Below are positions 45,101 through 49,600 of a stretch of 64,000 bases of DNA, in pieces. Source of the DNA: Tridacna crocea (Eukaryota > Mollusca > Bivalvia > Cardiida > Cardiidae); NCBI GenBank assembly GCA_943736015.1, contig OX031065.1:52244992-52308991 (forward strand). Direction: 5' to 3'. Both the position numbers and the translations under genes were made by a program. A model generated the notes under the pieces. The model was given only the letters and a program-made list of their open reading frames with translations, ran no database searches and had not been told where the DNA came from. Within the stretch, counting starts at the first letter, position 1; the number at the start of each line of letters is the position of its first letter.

Positions 45101-46077
45101 ATTTTTTCCCAATTGACTCCAAAATCTGCTTCTTCATATCTATATCACACTTTTCATTCTGAGTAATTTTAGCAACCTACAAAATATGTGATTTAATATT
45201 ACGTAATGTTCCTCTATGCTTTTTGTGAGACTGAATTTGACATCTTGATGTTTACACCGACAAAATTTCAATTGAATCAATTTTCTCTTTGCTGTTCATA
45301 TTACCCTAACGGCAAAATTTTTGGTTGGTCCAAACTTAAAGCATCTACAGACGACAAAATAACAGTGTCTGAAAATTTGGAATTTATTTTGTGAAGGGTA
45401 AACAACATTGTTGGAAAAGGAGAAAATGCTGTGAATTCAAATTCCAAATCATTTCATCAACTATATCTGTATATTAACTCATTATCAAACGACAAAATTT
45501 TAGACTGGTTCAAATTGAAAGCATTTGCAGACGACAAAATAAAGGTGACTGAAAAATTTGAATTTGTTCTGGAAAGGGTAGAAAACACTGTGGGAAAAGG
45601 ACAAAATGCTGGTTACCAGCATTTTCTCCTTATCTTACAGTGTTTTCAAATAGCTTCTTTCTCAGGGGCGTCAAAAGTTGGGATTGTGTGATAAAGGATT
45701 AATAAAACATTCCTGGATGGTCTCAAAATTCAAAATAGGGTATGGATACTTTATGACGCAAGACAAGCTTTACAACCGATACAATCCATAAGCATAGTCA
45801 TTTAAACATGTAAATATCTTTTGGGAAAAAGGGGTCTATGTGTCTCAGGGGTCTAATTGTCACCAAAATTTTATGAGGTCTAAGTGGTCAGAGTCTCAGT
45901 GTCTGACATCGACTCGCGAAAACCCATGACTTTTCATGCAGTATGATAGAAAAGACAGATTTTGAAATCAAAGAGTTCTAGTACCATGAGCAAGGCAGCA
46001 AATTTTTCATTGTCCGTTACAGCGTTTTTTAGTGCTTCCAAATAGGGCAGAATTTTTTCGTCTTCTTTTGAATCCAT
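18136..46077 (-). CDS. NCDN: Neurochondrin gene, whole coding span (18 exons, 874 aa)
   Basis: Neurochondrin is a cytoplasmic helical-repeat (armadillo/HEAT-like) protein. In vertebrates it is neuron-enriched, promotes neurite outgrowth, restrains CaMKII phosphorylation and binds group I metabotropic glutamate receptors. Exons were joined by hand, each with GT/AG boundaries and matching phase. Family matches run in order along the whole protein: NEKFAALLM, LVDDTYQCF, KFELCKTLVFLL, CCVEVRMLLEAED, RILAAWMAEETSALKTEV, FLLPGLCHM with PREIL, LVTLGLMLIRLL and TWFLSMQ. The human protein is 729 residues; the extra length is mostly in exon 12. The start is the ATG at 46077 (G at -3, G at +4). The frame stays open upstream to about 46276 but has no other ATG. 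Start and stop align with human NCDN. Identification is firm; the molecular role in molluscs is inferred. Confidence 0.95.
18384..18613 (-). mobile_element. Family A MITE, full length, in NCDN intron 17
   Basis: TTAA at 18384 and 18610. The 33-bp arms pair without a visible mismatch. Confidence 0.92.
18666..18852. mobile_element. Family E TIR element, copy 1
   Basis: It opens CCGTATTCACCAACCATTCT and ends with an inverted, diverged match. In the middle is a hairpin ATTGGCTTAACC-ATTG-GGTTAAGCCAAT. In NCDN intron 17. Confidence 0.6.
19019..19136 (-). CDS. NCDN: NCDN exon 17
   Basis: It encodes NGVTEETRSCYLLLLVSVAK then KMIIKEQKGIEIS, matching the human segment around MVAAYQGVLVELARAN. Acceptor ATTCAG; donor AAT-GTATGT, phase 2. 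Confidence 0.88.
19573..19795 (+). mobile_element. Family A MITE
   Basis: The right arm is eroded (CCAGGTTTTTATCC); the right end is TTTA. Confidence 0.75.
20094..20321 (-). mobile_element. Family A MITE
   Basis: Left end TTGA, right TTAA at 20318. The distal stem has decayed on the right (TTCTCGGGGTATTGTC). Confidence 0.8.
20455..20553 (-). CDS. NCDN: NCDN exon 16
   Basis: It encodes FSSCIPLYKELTSVVVQSGW then LSNVLKNLLEVK, matching human [20 protein letters not shown] and LLQLLGSV. Acceptor CTTGCAG; donor AAAG-GTTTGC. Confidence 0.9.
21088..21341. mobile_element. Family D TIR element, copy 1
   Basis: The ends are exact inverted repeats opening CATATGGAGTGCAACACGCG. Sub-terminal inverted blocks ACATTTGCGTAAAGTGTCGT and GCCTGCGCAG follow. 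254 bp, in NCDN intron 15. Confidence 0.78.
21374..21547 (-). CDS. NCDN: NCDN exon 15
   Basis: It encodes EILEPESVTVFFKSCINYLN then ELYVPVWDQISQTWFLSMQ, matching human EYEGIWADLQELWFLGMQ. Acceptor ATTTCAG, donor GTAGTT. A family D TIR element lies in the intron just beyond the donor (21088-21341). Confidence 0.94.
21630..21710 (-). mobile_element. Family A MITE remnant
   Basis: Only the stem region is recognisable (AAAATGCTAGTAACAAACA, TTTTCTCCTTTTGC). Confidence 0.4.
21901..22021 (+). mobile_element. Family A MITE, left part, interrupted by P2
   Basis: It runs through GAAAACATTGTGGA and then breaks. The missing part resumes at 23268. Confidence 0.8.
22022..23267. mobile_element. Pearl/Helitron-like element P2, nested in a MITE
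   Basis: It starts ACAAGAGCTTCGC with ATACGCCCGAAGGGG, has about six core units of about 155 bp (landmark GAAAATTAACAAAG), a CGGACGGACGG tract and ends CCCTTCGGGCGTAT, so the two ends carry inverted matching motifs. It splits the palindrome of the family A copy at 21901/23373. Confidence 0.75.
23268..23373 (+). mobile_element. Family A MITE, right part after P2
   Basis: It resumes with AAAAGGAGATATTGCTGGT and runs to TTAA at 23370. Confidence 0.8.
23374..23602 (-). mobile_element. Family A MITE, full length, abutting the previous copy
   Basis: Left end CTAA, right TTAA at 23599. In NCDN intron 14. Confidence 0.88.
23958..24035 (-). CDS. NCDN: NCDN exon 14
   Basis: It encodes SNCIVLWSHLVTLGLMLIRL then LHRKT, matching human NVATLGLLMARLL. 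Acceptor CTTTTCAG, donor GTAATT. Confidence 0.92.
24268..24483 (-). mobile_element. Family A MITE with small stem deletion
   Basis: TTAA at both ends. The left arm lost about 8 bp around the apex (GGAGAAGGTAACCAGC). Confidence 0.82.
25611..25840 (-). mobile_element. Family A MITE, beside an older end fragment
   Basis: Left end decayed to TAAA, right TTAA at 25837. Positions 25565-25610 look like the end of an older copy (CCCTTTACCACAC-like) into which it was placed. Confidence 0.8.
25850..25997 (-). mobile_element. Family A MITE, truncated
   Basis: It keeps the proximal stem around GCTGGTAACCAGC and the GTTGTTGACTGCAATTAC region; both termini are lost. Confidence 0.6.
26064..26187 (-). CDS. 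NCDN: NCDN exon 13
   Basis: It encodes SSIVILCNIFLNLTIVEPDV then FSHILLLTVKGIQVA, matching human CCHIFLNLVVTAPGLI. Acceptor CTTTCAG, donor GTGAGT, phase 1. Confidence 0.92.
26241..26470 (-). mobile_element. Family A MITE, full length, near NCDN exon 13
   Basis: TTAA at 26241 and 26467. It begins 54 bp upstream of the exon 13 acceptor. Confidence 0.92.
27128..27292 (+). mobile_element. Family A MITE lacking the left palindrome arm
   Basis: GCAGACGACACGACGCTGG shows a direct join from the left region to the apex. The right end has decayed to TTCA. Confidence 0.8.
27335..27597. mobile_element. Family D TIR element, copy 2
   Basis: Same end motifs as 21088 (TTGCAACATGCGAAAAGG and CCTTTTCGCGTGTTGCAGG). 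It holds additional GCCTGCGCAG palindromes, in NCDN intron 12. Confidence 0.78.
27784..28494. mobile_element. TIR element with CAGGGTTTTCC ends, 711 bp
   Basis: Both ends carry CAGGGTTTTCC, and GTGCA is repeated on each side (27779-27783, 28495-28499). The CAGGG start recalls hAT ends, but an 8-bp duplication is not visible. A 91-codon frame on the minus strand (27899-28174) matches nothing I recognise. It stops 20 bp short of NCDN exon 12. Confidence 0.6.
28515..29193 (-). CDS. NCDN: NCDN exon 12 (long exon with hydrophilic insert)
   Basis: 679 nt, residues 430-656. Roughly the first 160 residues are rich in Asn, Asp, Ser, Lys and Thr and look disordered. They replace a linker of some 40 residues in the human protein. 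The conserved fold resumes with VNIFHFLLPGLCHM, then PREILLNCGALGLLDLY, matching human LRLLLPGWCHL and PREILIKEGAPSLL. Acceptor GTTACAG, donor CAG-GTACTT. A TIR element starts 16 bp beyond the donor. Confidence 0.94.
29625..29651. repeat. Poly-C tract of 27 bases
   Basis: An uninterrupted C run in NCDN intron 11. Its length may be unreliable in an assembly, and it is G-quadruplex-capable on the other strand. Confidence 0.8.
29688..29880 (-). mobile_element. Family A MITE, rearranged
   Basis: Left TTAA at 29688 and most of the stem are present. Beyond it is a second terminus-like CCCTTTACCAATCGACAAAA in the other orientation. Confidence 0.65.
30254..30366 (-). CDS. NCDN: NCDN exon 11
   Basis: It encodes WNSVVLATIRILAAWMAEET then SALKTEVCNLIPFLVQV, among the best-conserved blocks of the family (human VRILGAWLAEETSSL). 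Acceptor CATCCAG; the strong donor is CAG-GTGAGT. Confidence 0.95.
30846..31034 (-). CDS. NCDN: NCDN exon 10
   Basis: 63 codons in phase 0, containing SSCYSYLESVINHLTTSS and LTGAFSAVVHFLKRVEADAT. It matches the human helical segment ending IGAVIHYLLQVG. Acceptor CTTGCAG, donor CAG-GTTCAT. Confidence 0.92.
31080..31309 (+). mobile_element. Family A MITE, full length, in NCDN intron 9
   Basis: TTAA at 31080 and 31306. It ends 46 bp from exon 10. Confidence 0.9.
31525..31699 (-). mobile_element. Family A MITE, decayed
   Basis: Eroded stem (GCTGGAAACCAGCAGTTCC); right TTAA at 31696. Confidence 0.55.
31894..32061 (+). mobile_element. Family A MITE with internal deletion
   Basis: The stem is intact but the left unique region is cut from 100 to about 45 bp. 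It ends 11 bp before P3. Confidence 0.82.
32072..33914. mobile_element. Pearl/Helitron-like element P3
   Basis: 5' ACAAGAGGGCCATTGGCCC and GCTCACC; about nine core units of about 166 bp (landmark CCAGTTTTGACCCC at 33192 and 33358); ACGG-like tract at 33815-33860; terminal hairpin TAGCAC-TT-TGTGCTA with GGTGAGCTAA. It occupies NCDN intron 9 and ends about 10 bp from the exon 9 donor. Confidence 0.78.
33924..34093 (-). CDS. NCDN: NCDN exon 9
   Basis: It encodes AKQKEPSLRLASMLVQACG then LFLLTAHLCCVEVRMLLEAE, matching human NPALKLAARLAHACG and LLVNLACVEVRLALEE. Acceptor ATTTCAG; donor CAG-GTGTGT. The donor is about 10 bp from the end of a pearl/Helitron-like element. Confidence 0.95.
34312..34441 (+). 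mobile_element. Possible family A remnant
   Basis: A weak stem (GGAAAAGGACAAAGTAC, TTTATCTTTTTGCC) and an end-like GGGGTAAAAGATTTA. Confidence 0.3.
34642..34870 (+). mobile_element. Family A MITE, full length, beside NCDN exon 8
   Basis: TTAA at 34642 and 34867. The apex carries two substitutions (GCTGCTTGCCAGC). Confidence 0.9.
34908..34980 (-). CDS. NCDN: NCDN exon 8
   Basis: It encodes EDMDKPPWIENIVSGLETIL then RSKI, matching human LQAGLARILGSKL. Donor GTATGT. A SINE target duplication begins only 10 bp outside its acceptor, and a family A MITE ends 37 bp beyond its donor. Confidence 0.92.
35005..35221 (+). mobile_element. tRNA-derived SINE S1
   Basis: A 14-bp duplication TAATTAGCCCATTA lies on both sides (34991-35004, 35222-35235). 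The head has an A-box-like TGGTCATGAGGTAGAGCG and a B-box TGTTCGATTCC. The tail is AAATAAATATG-rich. It is inserted in NCDN intron 7 next to the exon 8 acceptor. Confidence 0.85.
35322..35550 (-). mobile_element. Family A MITE, full length
   Basis: TTAA at 35322 and 35547; the stem is perfect. Followed directly by a decayed copy. Confidence 0.9.
35551..35745 (-). mobile_element. Family A MITE, decayed
   Basis: CCCTGGCAAAAACAG, a degraded stem (AATGCTGGTAACAAGCAATC) and GTCTGCAAATGCTTTCAAT remain. Confidence 0.6.
35780..36092. repeat. Inverted-repeat-bounded segment next to the 36093 foldback
   Basis: ATTTCATGCTTT at about 35787 and its inverse AAAGCATGAAAT at about 36079 bound the segment. 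A second hairpin GTGAAAATATTTTT pairs near 35825-35865. Confidence 0.4.
36093..36262. repeat. Foldback repeat with 70-bp arms
   Basis: Inverted arms share GTGAAAGATCGAAAT, CACCAT and TAATATTTTC around a 20-bp loop. In NCDN intron 7. Confidence 0.65.
36792..36857 (-). CDS. NCDN: NCDN exon 7 (66-nt micro-exon)
   Basis: 22 codons, GERKFELCKTLVFLLTTVPR then EV, matching human [20 protein letters not shown]. Acceptor ATATACAG, donor GTAAGT. It is short enough to be missed by simple gene calling, but it is required to bridge exons 6 and 8. Confidence 0.93.
37134..37363 (-). mobile_element. Family A MITE, full length, in NCDN intron 6 side
   Basis: TTAA at 37134 and 37360. It ends 122 bp from exon 6. 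Confidence 0.9.
37485..37612 (-). CDS. NCDN: NCDN exon 6
   Basis: It encodes CQKAQDLLFCIISSVGVRAW and then FNSIFSHFSQQFKEEQ, matching the human segment with LLVGLLAAAETQCW and LRGLSEDFQKAED. Acceptor TTTGCAG; donor CAG-GTTTGA; phase 0 at its 3' end. Confidence 0.92.
37774..38002 (-). mobile_element. Family A MITE, full length
   Basis: TTAA at 37774 and 37999. Stem substitutions include AAACGCTGTAGG opposite CCCACAGTGTTT. Confidence 0.9.
38306..38534 (+). mobile_element. Family A MITE, full length
   Basis: TTAA at 38306 and 38531. Near-consensus, with a one-base T at the palindrome centre. Confidence 0.92.
38703..38928 (-). mobile_element. Family A MITE, diverged
   Basis: Ends decayed to GTAA-like. 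The distal stem differs (CACATTGGAGGTAAAGG). Confidence 0.7.
38968..39113 (-). CDS. NCDN: NCDN exon 5
   Basis: It encodes QDDMMSCQLVDDTYQCFSLL and then VSTLCKAVTSRLY, matching human SMIDDTYQCLTAV and TVSALCQAY. Acceptor TTTTACAG. Donor GTTAGT is preferred to a nearer GTTATA because of the exon 6 phase. Confidence 0.93.
39416..39947 (+). mobile_element. TRIM-like miniature LTR retrotransposon 2, with tRNA-like LTRs (532 bp)
   Basis: Two 208-bp LTRs (39416-39623 and 39740-39947) appear identical on reading. They begin TGTTAC, end GTAAGA and are flanked by the 4-bp duplication AAGT (39412-39415 and 39948-39951). Directly after the 5' LTR is TGGGGGCTCGTCCTGGAT, one base different from the proline-tRNA primer site familiar from murine leukaemia virus. 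A purine tract AAGAGGGGG (39729-39737) stands just before the 3' LTR. The 116-bp interior has no coding capacity. It lies in NCDN intron 4, antisense to the gene. Confidence 0.85.
39490..39570 (+). promoter_or_regulatory. tRNA-like Pol III promoter in the 5' LTR of TRIM 2
   Basis: It contains an A-box-like TGGCTCAGTGG and, some 50 bp later, a B-box-like AGTTCGAATCC, spaced as in tRNA genes. The same pair recurs in the 3' LTR (about 39814-39894). It does not look like a working tRNA gene because no acceptor stem closes. Confidence 0.65.
40020..40245 (-). mobile_element. SINE S3, same family as S2, decayed
   Basis: It shares TCATATCATGGCAGTC, CCAGTACTGACACAACTTTC and AGAAAGTTCGC with S2. The tRNA head at the right end is weak. 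Confidence 0.6.
40265..40484 (-). mobile_element. Family A MITE with left-arm deletion
   Basis: Left end TGAA, right TTAA at 40481. GGGAAAATACTGGTAGCC shows loss of about 10 bp of the arm. Confidence 0.78.
40490..41285. mobile_element. Pearl/Helitron-like element P4
   Basis: Degenerate core units of about 141-146 bp (landmark GACCTAGTTTTTGAC) lead to GACAACGCACAACGGACGCC and a hairpin GAGCAC-TT-CGTGCTC. The 5' end is not clear. It lies in NCDN intron 4, close to exon 4. Confidence 0.65.
41307..41371 (-). CDS. NCDN: NCDN exon 4
   Basis: A 65-nt exon: ALQPVLKDNMTSCHGIVLLN followed by a proline and a split codon. Acceptor TTTTCAG, donor GTATTT. It is weakly conserved but its length and phase fit exactly between exons 3 and 5. 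It lies directly beyond a pearl-like element that ends at about 41282. Confidence 0.8.
41434..41500 (-). mobile_element. Family A remnant
   Basis: A short stem trace (TTTTTGGGAAAAG, CCAGCATTTTCTTTTCC). Confidence 0.3.
41731..41962 (-). mobile_element. Family B TTAA hairpin MITE, copy B2
   Basis: Opposite orientation to B1, with TTAA at both ends. Arm TGTGGCAAAAGGTGAAACTG pairs with its inverse around CTTGTGACAAG. Confidence 0.85.
42561..42743 (+). mobile_element. Family A MITE lacking most of the palindrome
   Basis: GTAGAAAACATTTTCTCC joins the left foot of the stem to the right arm. TTAA at 42740. Confidence 0.78.
43032..43177 (-). CDS. NCDN: NCDN exon 3
   Basis: Residues 65-113. It contains VPDDCPPNIYKSVAISILSA and LCSQPEM, matching human DGCPDHVLRALGVALL and FCSDPEL. 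The acceptor GCATAG was chosen over an upstream CAG because only it keeps the phase left by exon 2. Donor GTGAGT. Confidence 0.9.
43232..43457 (+). mobile_element. Family A MITE, near NCDN exon 3
   Basis: The left end has decayed; right TTAA at 43454. It begins 55 bp from the exon 3 acceptor. Confidence 0.85.
43687..43915 (+). mobile_element. Family A MITE, full length
   Basis: It belongs to the same subgroup as the 2319 copy (GTGGCTCAAATGG in the left region). Its right TTAA is shared with the next copy. Confidence 0.9.
43912..44098 (+). mobile_element. Family A MITE lacking the right palindrome arm
   Basis: GAGAAAATGCTGGTTCTAAC then AATGTTTTC: the right arm is almost absent. TTAA at 44095. 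Confidence 0.85.
44430..44701. mobile_element. Pearl/Helitron-like element P5, short relative of P2
   Basis: There is essentially one core unit, a GACGGACGAAC-type tract at 44610-44650 and an end with GTGGGAGGTATAAAA resembling the P2 terminus. It lies in NCDN intron 2. Confidence 0.5.
45077..45176 (-). CDS. NCDN: NCDN exon 2
   Basis: Residues 32-64 plus one base. It reads VAKITQNEKCDIDMKKQ then ILESIGKKFFSRLLKT, matching the human stretch ending FPNRLLTTK. Acceptor TTTGTAG, donor AA-GTAAGT. Confidence 0.92.
45297..45433 (+). mobile_element. Family A MITE, left half
   Basis: It runs from CCCTAACGGCAAAATTTT to GGAGAAAATGCTG and stops exactly at the palindrome centre. Confidence 0.75.
45474..45702 (+). 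mobile_element. Family A MITE, full length
   Basis: TTAA at 45474 and 45699. It carries the paired change ACTGTG with CAGTG. Confidence 0.9.
45985..46077 (-). CDS. NCDN: NCDN exon 1 (coding part)
   Basis: Residues 1-31, beginning MDSKEDEKILPYLEAL and ending FAALLM. The donor GTACTAG follows an intact ATG codon, so the exon ends in phase 0. It aligns with the human segment around ALREAKNDSEQFAALLLV. Confidence 0.88.
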
Positions 46078-46462
46078 GCCTAGCCAACGAAGGTCAAACA
46101 AAACGTAGTCAACATCGTGCAGACGATTTAAAAGTTGCGGAAGCGACTTCGTTTGAGTCCACTTCGTTTGACCATGGTTTATTCGATTCGCGTTGTTTAC
46201 ACGAAACCTTTCCTGAAGAACATGTGCAATTTCCGCCAAGACTATAGTTTTGTATCGAAGTTTTCTGCGAGGCGATCACAAAAAGGAAACACATTTAAAC
46301 AATTAACGAGTTTTAAGAATTGAAACCTTGTAAAGTAGAAAATATAGCGTTATAGACTCATACATTTATTACACATTATCAGATCGTTACTGAATATCTG
46401 TGACAGGTAGTAGAAAAATATTGCAGGCATTCAGACGTCACTGAACTTACTTACCAGAAAGC
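46078..46462. promoter_or_regulatory. Probable bidirectional NCDN/EXOSC4 promoter region
   Basis: 385 bp separate the two divergent start codons. The interval is one of the few here without a recognisable mobile element. A CRE-like GACGTCA lies at about 46434-46440. No TATA box is clear. An isolated donor-like GTAAGTAAG on the minus strand at 46454 and an acceptor-like CTCGCAG ending at 46265 could frame an NCDN 5'UTR intron. Confidence 0.5.
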
Positions 46463-46633
46463 ATGGCAGGAATGGAATTGCTGTCTGATCAAGGATTTAG
46501 AATTGATGGTAGAAAGCCAACTGAGCTTAGGAAAATTCAGTGTAAAATGGGTGTTTTTAGTCAAGCTGATGGCTCTGCATACATTGAACATGGAAACACA
46601 AAAGTTCTTGCAGCTGTATATGGACCACATGAG
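46463..46633 (+). CDS. EXOSC4: EXOSC4 exon 1
   Basis: 57 codons from [11 protein letters not shown] to VYGPHE. Donor GAG-GTTCGT. The ATG aligns with the human start (MAGLELLSDQG). Confidence 0.96.
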
Positions 46634-49600
46634 GTTCGTAACCAAGAAAACTCGCACCAAAATTTTAGACTTGTCCACATTAACTCATTACCAAACGATA
46701 ATATTTTAGGCATGTCTAAATCGAAAGCAATTGCAGACAACAAAATTAAAGTGACTGAAAATTCGAAATTTGTTTTGTGAAGGGTAGAAAACACTGTGGA
46801 AAAAGGAGAAAATGCTGGTTACCAGCATTTTCTCCTTTTCCCACAGTGTTTTCAAAAGGCTTCTTTCTCAGGGGCATCAAAAGTAGGGATTGTGTGGTAA
46901 TAGGATAAAGGCTGTTACAGGTGTCAAATTTGATTTTATACAAATGGTGTGTGGGAAAAAGAAGAAAATGCTAGTGACCAGAATTTTCTGGTTTTGCCCC
47001 GGTATTTCAGAAGCCTTTTTTTTCTTCCCTTTTCTCTTTGTAAAGGACAGTAAGACAGACCCGTCGGAAGAAAATTTCATTTGGTCCGGCCAGTATTGGT
47101 CTGGCCATTTTTCATTTTTGGCCGAAAATTGGCTTCCGACGGCCTTGTAAGATTGTGTGGAAGACAGTATTATACAACTGATAAAAATTAGAGCTTTCTA
47201 TATGATTACACCAAGATTCAACCTTCTATTAGACAACAAAAGTTAAGGTATTACCATCCTAATGCTTGTAGTGCAAAATGGAATTAAATTTTGTATTAGA
47301 TGATAAATAAGATTTATACTTAACCCATTACCACACAATCCCTACTTTTGACGACCCTGAGAAAGAAGCCTTTAGAAAACATTCTGGGAAAAGGAGAAAA
47401 TGCTGGTAACCAGCATTTTCTCCTTTTCCCACAATGTTTTCTACCCTTCACAAAACAAATTTCAAATTTTCAGTCACTTTTATTTTGTCGTCTGCAAATG
47501 CTTTCGATTTGGACAAACCTATACTATTGTCGTTTGGTAATGAGTTAAATAATATTTTTGCACATTTCTTACCGCTAGAAATTCCTTTGATACCCATCTT
47601 GAAATTATTTGTTGAGATTTTTGCTAGCTTTGAGAAAAGGGAGGTAATTGTTATCTCCCTTTGTAATGAGAATAGAATGGTCCTAGATTTATAAGTGATA
47701 ATTCTAGGATGGAAAAAAATGGAAAAAGTAGCTTGGTCAAAGTAAAACAATACTCATTTTCAATCATTGCAACTTTTTTAGGATAATGTTATCGTGGAAA
47801 TAGCTGTTTGCTGTTTTCCTTTAGAATGGTACTACCTCAAGACTTCTCCAAATGCAAGTACTGTATATCCATTCAACAAGTTGAATGTGACTAAAATGAC
47901 AAAACTTGCAATGAAATGGTGGAAACACTGTTCAAAAGGAAAAAATACTGATTTTCCATGATGTCCCTCAACATTTTCAATAGACTTTCTACTCATATTT
48001 TCATGTAAGTAGTTAAACTCAGGGTTGTTCCGTTAATTGGCTCTTTGAAAAGGAACAAAGCTGAAATGTTATGTCTAAAACCAAGCTTATCTAGGCCTAT
48101 AAACTCACATAATCTTGATCCTGATGGAGAAGGCTTTTGAAACATTGTTGGAAAAGAAGAAACAATGGTGAACCAGCAGGTTTTATTTTTCAATTACACA
48201 TCTTTTCTTCTCAAATTTAAATTTGCACTTTTGACAATTTCCCAAAGGACAAATATTAAGAAACTCTGAAATTGCAAGCATCTGCAGAAGACAATCTTGA
48301 AATGAGACAAATCAGCTAAAGTTCTCTTTTGAGGTAGAAAGCATTATGGGAAACGGAGAAATTGATGGTTACAAGCATTTTATCTTTTTCCCACAATGTA
48401 TTGAAAAGGTTTCATCCTCAGGGTTGTTATTGCGTGGCAAAGGGTTGAGTCACATCTTACATGCGCTTGTCGCTTGCAAGTTTATGTTTTCAATTTTAAC
48501 CCTTTACCCCATAAGGCATTTCTATGGTATCTCTAATTGACCCTAAATAACAGCAAGGATGAAGCCATTTCTTATATGTATATGAGACCTTTTGAAAGCA
48601 TAGAAAACATTGTGACAAAAGGTGAAATTGCTCGTCACGAGCAATTTCACCTTTTGCCACAATGTTTTCCAATGGCTCCTACAAGCAATTTGTGGAAATG
48701 AGTATCTATGGAGTAAAGGGTTAATGAGTCTGAAATTGTAATGCCTGGTAAAGGTTTTGATTTATTTTATTTTCATCTCTTTACAGATCACTGGAAGTAG
48801 ATCAAAAGCTCTCCATGACAAGGTTCTCGTAAATTGTCAATACAGTATGGCAACTTTTAGTACAGGAGAGAGAAAAAGACGACCACGAGGGGACAGGAAA
48901 TCAAAGGAAATGACAATGCATCTGCAACAAACTTTTGATGCTGCAATTCTAACTAGCCTGTATCCACGATCTCAAATTGATATTTTTGTTGAGGTTCTAG
49001 ATTATGCTTATTAGTCATTTTTGTTTTAATTCTTCACTAGAAGAAGCCTGAATTTTAACAAGACAAAAGGCTTTCGAAAACATTGTGGGTTTGGAGAAAA
49101 TGCAGGTAAATAGCATTCTCGCAAAATGTCATTTAGACAAATGTGTGGTAAACATGTGTATATACAATGTATAGGAAAGATTTTTTTTTTAATGTATTAC
49201 TGATCTCGGAGAAAAATCAACCATATACTGAATGTTCTTTTTTTTATACACACAAAAAAAAATTATAAAATTCTGACGTTATAAATTATATTATTTGAGC
49301 AACATTAATTTTAATCTGTCCTGAAATGCTTCCGATGGGTACAACTTAACTCATTACCAAACGACAAAATTTTAGACTAGTCCAAATTGAAAACACAGGC
49401 AAATGACAAAATTAACGTAACTGAAAAGCTGAAATTTGTTTCCAGCTGGGTAGAAAACATTGTGGGAAAAGGAGAAAATGCTGGTTACCAGCATTTTATC
49501 CTTTTCCCTCAATGTTTTCTAAAGGCTTCTTTCTCAGGGGCGTCAAAAGTAGGGATTGTGTGGTAATGGGTTAAAAATCCGATGCAAGAACTCATATTGT

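Noticed and set aside
46078..46239. A longer NCDN start giving residues AEIAHVLQERFRV
   Set aside because: The codon at 46239 is TTG and no in-frame ATG exists before 46077. The ATG at 46077 has a good context and aligns with the human N-terminal region.
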